From the NCBI GenBank assembly GCA_035412805.1, contig DAONVO010000019.1, forward strand, positions 1 through 30,537: 30,537 bases of DNA, written 5' to 3'. The notes below the pieces were generated by a model that saw only the letters and a list, made by a program, of their open reading frames with translations, was not told the DNA's origin and did no database searches. This document shows, one piece after another, positions 8,552-16,370 of this stretch. Within the stretch, counting starts at the first letter, position 1. Each line of letters starts with the position of its first letter. This stretch comes from DTU018 sp029550685. Its GTDB lineage: Bacteria > Bacillota > Syntrophomonadia > Syntrophomonadales > Syntrophomonadaceae. Made by a program: the position numbers and the translations under genes.

Positions 8552-8726
8552 GAATATAGGGATGATGGGCTCGAGAGAGCTGAGTATAATACTCACACCG
8601 AAGGAGCAAACTTTTCTGGTTATCCTCCTGGAAAAAGTGAAACTCTCAGGTTGACGGATCGAGTTCGGACCAATCTCTGGAGAGTCGAAAGACACCAAAG
8701 GGGCAAGCGCAAGCGAAACTCTCAGG
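8552..8726 (+). promoter_or_regulatory. Tandem glycine riboswitch upstream of trxB-grd operon
   Basis: This is the second tandem glycine riboswitch. Aptamer one spans about 8556-8650 (leader GGGATGATGGGC, CGAGAGAG, CACACCGAAGGAGC, GAAACTCTCAGG). Aptamer two spans about 8655-8726 (GGATCGAGTTCGGACC, CTCTGGAGAG, ACACCAAAGGGGC, GAAACTCTCAGG). It closely resembles the copy at 298-466, including the leader that can form the kink-turn with the linker. It ends at an intrinsic terminator and controls the thioredoxin/glycine reductase genes. No clear promoter was found in the short gap after the NAD-kinase-like gene, so transcription may partly come from upstream. Confidence 0.95.
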
Positions 8727-8730
8727 TTAA

Positions 8731-8769
8731 AAAACAGAGAACAAGGATAACTTGTTCTCTGTTTTTTTT
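8731..8769 (+). terminator. Riboswitch-controlled intrinsic terminator
   Basis: ACAGAGAACAAG (8734-8745) pairs perfectly with CTTGTTCTCTGT (8751-8762) across a five-base loop and runs into a T tract ending at 8769. It directly follows the second aptamer. Expected behaviour is read-through when glycine is bound. Confidence 0.92.
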
Positions 8770-8797
8770 AACTAATTTATCTAAGGTGGTGATACTA

Positions 8798-10012
8798 TTG
8801 GCCGCAAACTATGATCTATTGATTCTTGGAGGCGGGCCAGCCGGACTGGCAGCGGGCATTTATGGTGCCAGGGCCAAATTAAAGACCGCCATTATTGAGA
8901 AGGGAAGGCCAGGTGGACAGGCAGCTACCACTGGTGAATTGGTAAATTACCCAGGCTTTGGGCCAGGAACTACTGGTCCGGAACTTACCCAGGCTATGGC
9001 TGATCACGCACAGGCATTTGGGGTGGAATTTATTCGAGATACAGTAACCGGAGTGAAGCTGGATGAAAACATAAAGGTAATCAGCGGCAAAAAGGATGAC
9101 TACCACGCAAAAGCGGTGATTATTGCCCTGGGAGCTGAACCCCGTCTGTTAAACGTACCAGGTGAGGGTAAACTACGGGGTAAGGGGGTAAGTTACTGTG
9201 CCACCTGTGATGCAGATCTTTTTGAAGAACTGGATGTGGCTGTAGTAGGCAGCGGAGATGCGGCCGTTGAAGAAGCCGAATACCTGACAAGATTTGCCGA
9301 CTCAGTAACCATGATAGTCATTCATGATGAGGGTCATGTGGATGCCAACCAGGTATCTGCGGAACGTGCTTTTAAGTCCGATAAGATTAAGTGGATCTGG
9401 AACAGTACGGTTAAAACCATTAACGGTGACGAGATAGTAGAATCAATTACCGTAAAAAATATTAAAACCGGAGAAGAAAGTGACCTTACCGTCAATGGAG
9501 TTTTTATTTATATCGGTACTGTTCCCAAAACCGATTTGGTTAAAGACATTTTGGAGCTTAATCCTCAAGGTTATATCATAACCGATGACCAAATGCGCAC
9601 TAATGTGGAAGGAGTCTATGCTGCTGGCGATGTGCGGGACAAGTATTTACGCCAGGTGGTTACAGCCGTAGCCGATGGGAGTATTGCCGCTGTAGCTGCC
9701 CAAAAATATATTCAAGAACGGGAATTATGGGAGAAGGAGGTTATAAATTCCCCCAAGCCAGTTGTGGTTGTCTACTATAATCCCACGGATATGCAAGGAA
9801 CTGAAAAGACAGGCATGGTTGATCAGTTTCTCCAGAATAATCCGGGCAAATTTAACCTGGTAAAAGTGGACGCTACCCGCAACGAGCTAGTGAAAACCCG
9901 CTATCAGATTTCCGAGGAGAGTTTGCCACTAATACAGCTCTTTGTAGATGGGAAAGTTACCGCAACTATCAATGAAATCAGTGAAGAAAGCTTAAAGGAA
10001 CTACTTAAATAA
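8798..10012 (+). CDS. trxB: Thioredoxin reductase with C-terminal thioredoxin-like domain
   Basis: A 404-residue flavoprotein that should reduce the adjacent thioredoxin, the electron donor for glycine reductase. Visible are the FAD motif LGGGPAGLAAGIYGARA near the N-terminus, redox-active CATC at residues 134-137, the second nucleotide motif GSGDAA at 151-156, and the FAD motif GVYAAGDVRDKYLRQVVTA. The usual NADPH-binding HRRxxxR is absent: the aligned stretch reads VIHDEGHVDA. Residues from about 310 on form an added thioredoxin-fold-like domain (VVVVYYNPTDMQG) without a CXXC, so ordinary 310-residue reductases are about 95 residues shorter. The start is TTG 8798 after AAGGTGGTGA; the longer open frame back to 8534 runs through the riboswitch and is not coding. 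A typical grd-operon position. Confidence 0.92.
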   Translation: MAANYDLLILGGGPAGLAAGIYGARAKLKTAIIEKGRPGGQAATTGELVNYPGFGPGTTGPELTQAMADHAQAFGVEFIRDTVTGVKLDENIKVISGKKDDYHAKAVIIALGAEPRLLNVPGEGKLRGKGVSYCATCDADLFEELDVAVVGSGDAAVEEAEYLTRFADSVTMIVIHDEGHVDANQVSAERAFKSDKIKWIWNSTVKTINGDEIVESITVKNIKTGEESDLTVNGVFIYIGTVPKTDLVKDILELNPQGYIITDDQMRTNVEGVYAAGDVRDKYLRQVVTAVADGSIAAVAAQKYIQERELWEKEVINSPKPVVVVYYNPTDMQGTEKTGMVDQFLQNNPGKFNLVKVDATRNELVKTRYQISEESLPLIQLFVDGKVTATINEISEESLKELLK

Positions 10013-10033
10013 CAAAGTACAAAGGAGGTTAAA

Positions 10034-10357
10034 ATGATGCTGGAGGTCACCAAAGAAAATTTTGACCAAGAAGTACTAGAAGCCGATCAAGTAGTTATGG
10101 TTGACTGGTGGGGACCCAAATGTGAACACTGCTTGGAACTTATGCCGGATATAGAGAAACTAGCTGAGAAGTATAAAGAACAGATGAAGTTTTGTTCGGT
10201 GAACGTGTCTGGTAATCGTCGTTTAGCCATCAGCCATAAGGTCCTGGGACTGCCGGCTATACTATTCTTCCGTAACGGAGAAAAAATTGATGAGCTATCA
10301 GGTCAGGATATTACTGTCGAAGATATCGAAGCCAAGATACAACAATACCTTAAGTAA
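10034..10357 (+). CDS. trxA: Thioredoxin with CEHC active site
   Basis: A 107-residue thioredoxin-fold protein. The redox site is WWGPKCEHC, with cysteines at residues 30 and 33, in place of the canonical WCGPC. The cis-proline follows in VLGLPAILFF, and NGEKIDELSG is in the normal place. In glycine reductase systems thioredoxin donates electrons to the selenoprotein GrdA. Gene order reductase-thioredoxin-grdE, with 21 bases to the reductase gene and AAAGGAGGT five bases before the first of two ATGs, fits a dedicated glycine-reductase thioredoxin. The CEHC dipeptide should change its redox potential relative to CGPC, which is an inference. Confidence 0.92.
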   Translation: MMLEVTKENFDQEVLEADQVVMVDWWGPKCEHCLELMPDIEKLAEKYKEQMKFCSVNVSGNRRLAISHKVLGLPAILFFRNGEKIDELSGQDITVEDIEAKIQQYLK

Positions 10358-10375
10358 AAGACGGGAGGTATGACG

Positions 10376-11659
10376 GTGAAGCTGGAACTGGGTAACATAT
10401 TTGTCAAAGATGTTAGATTCGGTGAACGGACGGAAGTAAAGGACGGCATTGTATATGTAAATAAAGCCGAGTTATTAGCCGTTATAGCTGATAAGCGCCT
10501 TTGCTACCGTGATATCCACATTGTCAGGCCGGGGGATTCGGTACGTCTGTGCCCGGTTAAAGATGTCCTGGAACCGCGGGTCAAAGTCGAAGGTGGGGGC
10601 CATGTGTTTCCAGGGATTATTGGAGACTCAACCGTGGTAGGCCAGGGGCGTACCCATGTATTAAAAGGGATGACGGTCATTACTGTGGGAAATATTGTGG
10701 GTTTCCAAGAAGGCATTATTGATATGACCGGCCCTGGGGCTGAATACACTCCTTTTTCCCAAACCATCAACCTGGTGATTGATTGCGAAAAAGCTGGAGA
10801 TATAAAACAGCATGAGCATGAGGAAGCAGTCCGTATGGCTGGTCTTAAAGCTACCCGGTATATAGCTGAGGCAGCCCGGGATGTAGAGCCAGACGAAATA
10901 ACAGCCTTCGAAACCAAGCCCATCCCCCAACAGTATAACGAGTATCCAGACCTGCCTAAGGTTGCTTATGTATATATGCTGCAGAGTCAGGGATTGCTGC
11001 ACGATACTTATGTTTATGGAGTAGATGCTAAGAAAATACTGCCCACCTTTATGTTCCCCACCGAGGTTATGGATGGAGCCATTATAAGCGGCAACTGTGT
11101 TTCTGCCTGCGACAAGAATACCACTTACCACCACTTAAATAACCCGGTTATACATGACCTCTACCTTCGTCACGGCAAGGACCTTAACTTTATAGGAGTA
11201 GTTATAACTAACGAAAACGTTACTTTAGCGGATAAGGAACGCAGCTCTAATCTCTGTGCCAAATTAGTTCAGTCCCTGGGAGTAGATGGGGTCATTATCA
11301 GCGAAGAAGGTTTTGGCAATCCGGATACCGATTTGATCATGAACTGCAAGAAAATCGAAAAACTGGGGATTAAAACTGTTCTAATAACCGACGAATATGC
11401 CGGAAGGGATGGAGCTTCCCAGTCACTGGCAGATGCAGATGCGCTGGCCGATGCCGTAGTAAGCGGAGGCAATGCTAATCAGTTAATCGTTTTGCCGGCT
11501 ATGGAAAAAGTCATTGGCTTTGATGAGGCGGCCAATATTATAGCCGGAGGATTTGCCAATTCCCTGAAAGAGGATGGGTCAGTTGAAGTGGAGATACAGT
11601 CCATTATTGGTGCTACCAATGAACTAGGCTTTAATCGTATGGGTGCTATTGGAAAGTAA
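10376..11659 (+). CDS. grdE: Glycine reductase component B precursor, GrdE
   Basis: Proprotein of the substrate-specific protein B of glycine reductase. In this family it is cleaved at an internal cysteine to give alpha and beta subunits, the cysteine becoming the pyruvoyl group that forms a Schiff base with glycine. The site is seen in ISGNCVSACDKNTTYHHLNNP, with the Asn-Cys bond at about residues 240-241. Other family blocks are EGGGHVFPGIIGD, DMTGPGAEYTPFSQT and the C-terminal IIGATNELGFNRMGAIGK. I chose GTG 10376 because GGGAGG (10363-10368) leaves seven bases to it but only one base to the in-frame ATG at 10370; the ATG would add two residues. It stands between trxA and grdA as in known grd operons. 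Confidence 0.95.
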   Translation: MKLELGNIFVKDVRFGERTEVKDGIVYVNKAELLAVIADKRLCYRDIHIVRPGDSVRLCPVKDVLEPRVKVEGGGHVFPGIIGDSTVVGQGRTHVLKGMTVITVGNIVGFQEGIIDMTGPGAEYTPFSQTINLVIDCEKAGDIKQHEHEEAVRMAGLKATRYIAEAARDVEPDEITAFETKPIPQQYNEYPDLPKVAYVYMLQSQGLLHDTYVYGVDAKKILPTFMFPTEVMDGAIISGNCVSACDKNTTYHHLNNPVIHDLYLRHGKDLNFIGVVITNENVTLADKERSSNLCAKLVQSLGVDGVIISEEGFGNPDTDLIMNCKKIEKLGIKTVLITDEYAGRDGASQSLADADALADAVVSGGNANQLIVLPAMEKVIGFDEAANIIAGGFANSLKEDGSVEVEIQSIIGATNELGFNRMGAIGK

Positions 11660-11686
11660 TTAGCAGATTAAGGAGGATGACTGAAC

Positions 11687-12163
11687 ATGACTATTGATAA
11701 AAGCTTTTTTGCCGGCAAAAAGATTTGTATATTGGGAGACCGGGATGGAATTCCCGGACCAGCTATCGCTGAATGTATGAAAACCATCGGCGGGGAAATA
11801 GTGTTTACCAGTACTGAATGCTTCGTTTGAACGGCAGCTGGGGCCATGGACATGGCCAATCAAGCCCGCATCAAGGAGATAGCTGAGAAATATGGCAGCG
11901 AAAATGTAGTAGTTGTATTAGGCGGAGCTGAGGCAGAGTCAGCTGGACTAACCGCGGAAACGGTTATTGCCGGAGATCCCACCTATGCCGGACCTTTGAC
12001 CAACATTGCCCTGAAGTTACCGGTGTACCACATACTGGAGTTAAAAGAATTAGTAGACCCGCAGGTCTATGAAGATCAAATCAGTATGATGGAGATGGTT
12101 TTGGAAGTTGATGAGATAGTTGCCGAAATGAGCAATATCAGAGACGAGCTCATGAAAGATTAA
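11687..12163 (+). CDS. grdA: Glycine reductase selenoprotein A, GrdA
   Basis: Selenoprotein A carries the carboxymethyl group as a Se-carboxymethyl selenoether between proteins B and C. Reading through an in-frame TGA at 11828-11830 as selenocysteine gives 158 residues, with Sec at position 48 in the conserved context STECFVUTAAGAMDM. The N-terminus reads KKICILGDRDGIPGPAIAECM, as in the family. AAGGAGG lies about ten bases before the ATG. Conventional gene calling splits this gene and sees only 11846-12163. A hairpin just after the UGA fits the SECIS element. It depends on SelA-SelD functions not present in the window. Confidence 0.97.
11828..11860 (+). promoter_or_regulatory. Bacterial SECIS hairpin of grdA
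   Basis: Eleven bases after the UGA (11828-11830), GGCCAT (11842-11847) pairs with ATGGCC (11852-11857) around a GGAC loop. A G-containing apical loop at this distance is what SelB-dependent bacterial SECIS elements show. Its role is inferred from position and from the conserved selenocysteine context. Confidence 0.8.
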
Positions 12164-12185
12164 TGAAAGGGGAGCAGATGTTACT

Positions 12186-13493
12186 ATGGCAGCAGTCAGA
12201 GCCGTTCACTATATAAACCAGTTTTTCGGGCAAATTGGCGGAGAAGAAAAGGCTGATATCAAACCCTTTAAGCAGGATGGACCGGTGGGCCCAGGTACCG
12301 CTCTGCAGAAAGCTTTGGGCTCGGAAATAGAAATAGTAGGAACGATAATATGCGGGGATACCTATTTCAATGAAAATATTGATACGGCTAGCCAGGAAGT
12401 TATGGATCTGATGGCTGGTTACCAGCCGCAGATGGTAATTGCCGGTCCAGCCTTTAATGCCGGCAGATATGGCATGGCCTGTGGTGCGGTTTGTGCCGCT
12501 GCGGCGGAGAGGTTTTCCATCCCGGTAATAACTGGTATGTATGAAGAAAATCCCGGGGCTGATCTTTACCGTAAACAGGTATATGTAGTCAAGACCGGCA
12601 ATTCGGCGGCCAAAATGCGGGACGCTATTTCTGCCATGAGCAAATTAGCTCTGAAATTAGCCCGGGGAGAGGAACTAGGGACCCCGGCGGAAGAAGGGTA
12701 TCTGGACAAAGGCATAAGGGTGAATATCGTCTTTGAGGAACGGGGTTCCGCCCGGGCGGTAGAAATGCTGTTGAAGAAGCTCAAGGGGGAACCCTACCAA
12801 AGTGAGTATCCCATGCCCAGTTTCAGCCGGGTTACACCGCGTCCGCCCATAAAAGATCTTAAACATGCCAAGATTGCCTTGGTTACTTCGGGAGGAATTG
12901 TGCCTAAAGGCAATCCTGATCGTATTGAGGCCTCGAGTGCTTCTCATTTCGGACGTTATGATATTACCGGAATTGAGGACTTAACCGAGGACATTTTTCA
13001 GACTGCCCATGGCGGCTATGACCCGGTTTATGCCAACCAGGATGCTGACCGGGTTCTGCCCATTGATGTGCTCCGCCAGCTGGAGAAGGAAGGAGTAATC
13101 GGCAGCCTACACAATGTTTACTATGCAACGGTAGGTAATGGCACTTCCGTGGCCAATGCCCAGAAATATGCCCATGCTATTGGCCTGGAGCTAGCCCAAG
13201 AAAACATTGACGGGATAATACTTACCTCCACCTGAGGGACTTGTACTCGTTGCGGTGCAACGATGGTAAAAGAATTGGAAGAAACGGTAAACGTACCGGT
13301 AGTCCATGTTTGTACTATAGTACCTATATCCTTGACGGTAGGTGCTAATCGCATTGTCCCTGCAGTAGCTATACCTCACCCGCTGGGAAATCCCAGCTTG
13401 AATATTGAAGAGGAAAGAGCACTGCGCAGAAGTTTAGTGGAAAGGGCCCTAAAGGCACTTACTACCGAGGTAACCGAACAGACTCTGTTCTGA
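12186..13493 (+). CDS. grdB: Glycine reductase component B selenoprotein, GrdB
   Basis: Selenocysteine-containing catalytic subunit of protein B; with GrdE it activates glycine, displacing ammonia. The frame continues through TGA 13233-13235 (Sec at residue 350) to TGA at 13491-13493, giving 435 residues. The Sec context is LTSTUGTCTRCGATM, the family hallmark, and the C-terminal part reads VPISLTVGANRIVPAVAIPHPLG. Early blocks include RAVHYINQFFGQIGGEEKAD and GPAFNAGRYGMACG. The start ATG at 12186 follows GAAAGGGGAG; an ATG eight bases earlier is out of frame. A SECIS-like hairpin follows the UGA. Standard gene finders would report two fragments. Confidence 0.97.
13233..13262 (+). promoter_or_regulatory. 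Bacterial SECIS hairpin of grdB
   Basis: Twelve bases after the UGA (13233-13235), CGTTGC (13248-13253) pairs with GCAACG (13257-13262) around a GGT loop. The compact stem, its distance from the UGA and the GGU-type loop match bacterial SECIS elements and resemble the grdA hairpin in placement. Confidence 0.82.
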
Positions 13494-13537
13494 ATTGAGC
13501 TTTTTACCGCATTTGGGAGAGGAGGCCGCGAATTCTT

Positions 13538-16090
13538 ATGGAATTTCCGGTAATAAAAGCTGCAGCTTATGTGTTGGTACATGCTCCCGATATACTGTAC
13601 TGGCAAGGTACCACACCGGCCATGGAAAGGATAACCAACCCAGATTCGCAGTTTCTGAAAACTTTGCCGCAATGCCTGCGTTCCTATGCCGACGCGGTGA
13701 AGTATCCACCTAATCAGGTATATATTGGCAACTTAAGCCCGGAACAATTACGGGAACTGCCCCAGCCCTGGTTTCAACAGGAGATCACCGCTAGTTCTCA
13801 GGGAAAATATGGGCAGATTGTAGATCAGGGTGAGCTTTATGCTCTGCTGAAACTGGTAGACCGCTTCAATTTGGTGGAATTGGAAGAACAATTCTCATGG
13901 GAGCAGAAGAAAAAACTAGAGGCGCAGACCATCTTTTCAGCCAGTGAATTAACCCTGCTGGACCAAGGAACCGTCTTTGAGGATATTGAGAAGTTGGTGG
14001 AGTCCGGTCTGGCAGAGGGACTCTACCAACAGGGGAAACTGGTTGGTTGTGTGCGGGAGGCTCACGAGTATGACCCTAATTTAAAAGCCCATGTGGTAAT
14101 GGAGAATTTGGTCAATAAAGCCTCAGCTGTTTTAGCCCTGAAGAACCTGTTAGCCATTCATAAAATTGACCCAGCTGATATCGATTACATTATCGAAACC
14201 TCCGAAGAAGCTATTGGAGATATGAATCAGCGGGGAGGCGGCAATTTAGCCAAAGCTGTAGGAGAGGCTGCCGGGCTGGTAAATGCCACCGGTGTTGATT
14301 TACGGGGTTTTTGTGCGGGCCCTGTTCATGGTTTAGTAAATGCTGCTTCTTTAGTACAATCCGGTATATTTAATAATGTGGTCCTAATTGGCGGCGGTTC
14401 GACAGCCAAATTGGGCATGAACAGCAAAGATCATATCGCCAAAGGCTCTCCGGTTTTAGAAGATATGCTGGGCAGCTTTGCTGTGCTTATCAGTAAAAAT
14501 GATGGTAATAGCCCGGTTCTAAGGACTGATATTATCGGCAGACATAAAATTGGCTCCGGTTCTGCACCCCAGGCAGTCATTCAGGCTATAGTGGTTGATC
14601 CGTTGATCAAGAACAACTTGCGGATTACCGATATAGACCTGTATGCACCGGAACTGCAGAACCCCGAAATCACCATGCCGGCTGGGGCAGGTGATGTGCC
14701 TTTAGCCAATTATAAAATGATAGGTGCCATGGCGGTTAAACGGGGCGAATTGGAAAAGCAACAGCTCCTGGACTTTTGTCATAAACATGGCATAATTGGC
14801 TTCGCTCCTACTCAGGGACACATTCCTTCAGGTATACCAGCCATAGGTCATATTGTCCACAGCATCCAGCAAAATCAGATAAAGCGGGCTATGATTATTG
14901 GTAAAGGGAGCCTGTTCTTAGGACGCATGACGGACTTGTTCGACGGCATCAGTATAGTAATTGAAAAAAATCCGGGTGAGCTGGAAAACCGGGTAACAGT
15001 AGCTCAGCAGGATGTGAAACCGGAAAAGAAGGGTATTACCATAGGTTTAACCATCGGTGGCGGGGAGATTGATGTCCAAGATATGCTGTCAGGTGCCCGG
15101 CAGGCGGTACAAGCTAATCCAGACTTGAACGTAGTTATAATTGGCCAGTGTGATAGCAGGGAGTTCACTGTTTATGCTGCCGATAGTGAAGAAGCTATCC
15201 GGCAAACCAGTGAGCAGTTGCTGCAGAGCGGTATAATCGATGGTCTGGTAACCATGCATTATCCATTTCCTATTGGGGTAACTACTATCGGGAAAGTTAT
15301 AACCCCAGCCCAGGGTAAAGAAATGTACATTGCTTCAACCACTGGTACAGCAGATACCAACCGGGTTCAGGCTATGGTAAAAAATGCTGTTTTCGGTTTA
15401 GCCGTGGCCCGAACTGAAGGTAAAACTAATCCTACTGTCGGGATTTTGAATGTTGAAGGAGCGCGGCAGGTAGAAAGGCACCTGCAACAGATGCAATCAG
15501 CCGGTTATCAATTTACCTGGGGAAGCTCACTTCGCCAAGATGGCGGACCAGTGTTAAGAGGCAATGATTTAATCACCGGCAGTGTCGACGTATGTGTTAC
15601 TGATTCCCTTACCGGTAATGTTCTCATGAAGCTCTTCAGTTCTTTTAACAGCGGAGGCTTGTATGAGACAATTGGCTACGGTTATGGACCTGGCATTGGT
15701 GAAGATTTCAACCGGCTTATCTGTATCATTTCCCGAGCTTCTGGCGCACCGGTAATTAGCGCGGCAATAAGCTATTGTGCCAACCTGGTCAAAAATAAAT
15801 GGCAAGAACAGGTCAAAAAGGAAATTGATCAGGCTAAAAAGTGTGGTTGGATTGTCAGCCGGGAAGCTGATACTAGCACCCAGGAAACGGAAATAGTCTG
15901 CCCGCCAGCGAAAACAGTTGATTGTGAAATCCACGGCATTGACATTTTGGAATTGGATGAGGCCATTAAAGTACTCTGGAAAGAAGGCATTTTTGCTAGT
16001 TCCGGTATGGGATGCACCGGCCCGGTAATTATGGTGAACAGCAGTGATTACGAAAAGGCCTGCCGGCTGTTAAACAGAAGTAACCAATAG
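13538..16090 (+). CDS. grdC-grdD: Glycine reductase protein C, fused GrdC-GrdD
   Basis: Protein C releases acetyl phosphate from the carboxymethyl-selenoether of GrdA. In characterised clostridial operons its subunits come from two genes, grdC and grdD; here one 850-residue frame holds both. Residues 1 to about 490 match GrdC: MEFPVIKAAAYVLVHAPD, RGFCAGPVHGL with a candidate nucleophile at Cys259, and MIIGKGSLFLGRMTDLFDG. From about 498 the sequence turns into GrdD (ITIGLTIGGGEIDVQDML) and ends with GMGCTGPVIMVN. Cys826 there likely corresponds to the GrdD active-site thiol known as Cys359 in Eubacterium acidaminophilum. The GrdD half is about 353 residues, so its usual first few dozen residues seem lost at the joint. 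The ribosome binding site is GAGAGGAGG, 12 bases before the ATG. Last gene of the operon. Confidence 0.93.
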   Translation: MEFPVIKAAAYVLVHAPDILYWQGTTPAMERITNPDSQFLKTLPQCLRSYADAVKYPPNQVYIGNLSPEQLRELPQPWFQQEITASSQGKYGQIVDQGELYALLKLVDRFNLVELEEQFSWEQKKKLEAQTIFSASELTLLDQGTVFEDIEKLVESGLAEGLYQQGKLVGCVREAHEYDPNLKAHVVMENLVNKASAVLALKNLLAIHKIDPADIDYIIETSEEAIGDMNQRGGGNLAKAVGEAAGLVNATGVDLRGFCAGPVHGLVNAASLVQSGIFNNVVLIGGGSTAKLGMNSKDHIAKGSPVLEDMLGSFAVLISKNDGNSPVLRTDIIGRHKIGSGSAPQAVIQAIVVDPLIKNNLRITDIDLYAPELQNPEITMPAGAGDVPLANYKMIGAMAVKRGELEKQQLLDFCHKHGIIGFAPTQGHIPSGIPAIGHIVHSIQQNQIKRAMIIGKGSLFLGRMTDLFDGISIVIEKNPGELENRVTVAQQDVKPEKKGITIGLTIGGGEIDVQDMLSGARQAVQANPDLNVVIIGQCDSREFTVYAADSEEAIRQTSEQLLQSGIIDGLVTMHYPFPIGVTTIGKVITPAQGKEMYIASTTGTADTNRVQAMVKNAVFGLAVARTEGKTNPTVGILNVEGARQVERHLQQMQSAGYQFTWGSSLRQDGGPVLRGNDLITGSVDVCVTDSLTGNVLMKLFSSFNSGGLYETIGYGYGPGIGEDFNRLICIISRASGAPVISAAISYCANLVKNKWQEQVKKEIDQAKKCGWIVSREADTSTQETEIVCPPAKTVDCEIHGIDILELDEAIKVLWKEGIFASSGMGCTGPVIMVNSSDYEKACRLLNRSNQ

Positions 16091-16164
16091 ACATTCGTCA
16101 TCATGAGATAACTTTGTTTAGGTAACAGGCGGGATGAATTAATAATGAGAGCACTCGTAGGGAC

Positions 16165-16303
16165 TGGCAATCTCTATGTGGCTCCAGGCTAACCACGGCT
16201 TGGCAGGGTGTTAGCCAGGATGCAGAGGTATTAGCCGGCTTGCTCCAGAACTCTTCGCCTGCAACACACCGGCTTACTTCGGTGCGAAGCGGCTATCTCT
16301 TTC
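16165..16303 (-). repeat. Interspersed palindromic repeat, partial reversed copy (E)
   Basis: Read on the minus strand, this stretch matches the right half of the long repeat at 25444-25802. It runs from CGCTTCGCACCGAAGTAAGC through GTGTTGCAGGCGA and GCCGGCTAATA to GTGGTTAGCC and AGAGATTGCCA. A segment CTGGCTAACACCCTGCCAA is shared with the shortened copy at 23667-23861. It lies between the end of the grd operon and a convergent hairpin. Confidence 0.8.
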
Positions 16304-16317
16304 ATAACCTATATCGA

Positions 16318-16356
16318 CAGTGCAGAGGCTGTCCTTTTAGGACAGCCTCTGCACTG
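16318..16356. terminator. Bidirectional hairpin between convergent operons
   Basis: CAGTGCAGAGGCTGTCC (16318-16334) pairs perfectly with the bases at 16340-16356, a 17-bp stem with a TTTTA loop. It stands between the grd operon (+) and the aminotransferase gene (-). The following T run is weak (ATCTTTTC), but the stem is very stable, so it can serve both directions. Confidence 0.75.
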
Positions 16357-16370
16357 ATCTTTTCACTATT

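Noticed and set aside
8498..8555. Promoter just upstream of the second glycine riboswitch
   Set aside because: No hexamer pair with acceptable spacing was found. The 10-bp palindrome CCATGCATGG there is noted, but no function can be assigned.
8534..8797. N-terminal 88-residue extension of the thioredoxin reductase frame
   Set aside because: It translates the glycine riboswitch and terminator. TTG 8798 has a proper ribosome binding site and gives the normal reductase N-terminus.
10504..11134. 139- and 157-residue minus-strand frames inside grdE
   Set aside because: They are antisense shadows of a strongly conserved gene, with compositions typical of reverse-frame reading.
13495..13713. 72-residue open frame overlapping the grdC start
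   Set aside because: It is in another frame of the well-supported GrdC coding sequence.
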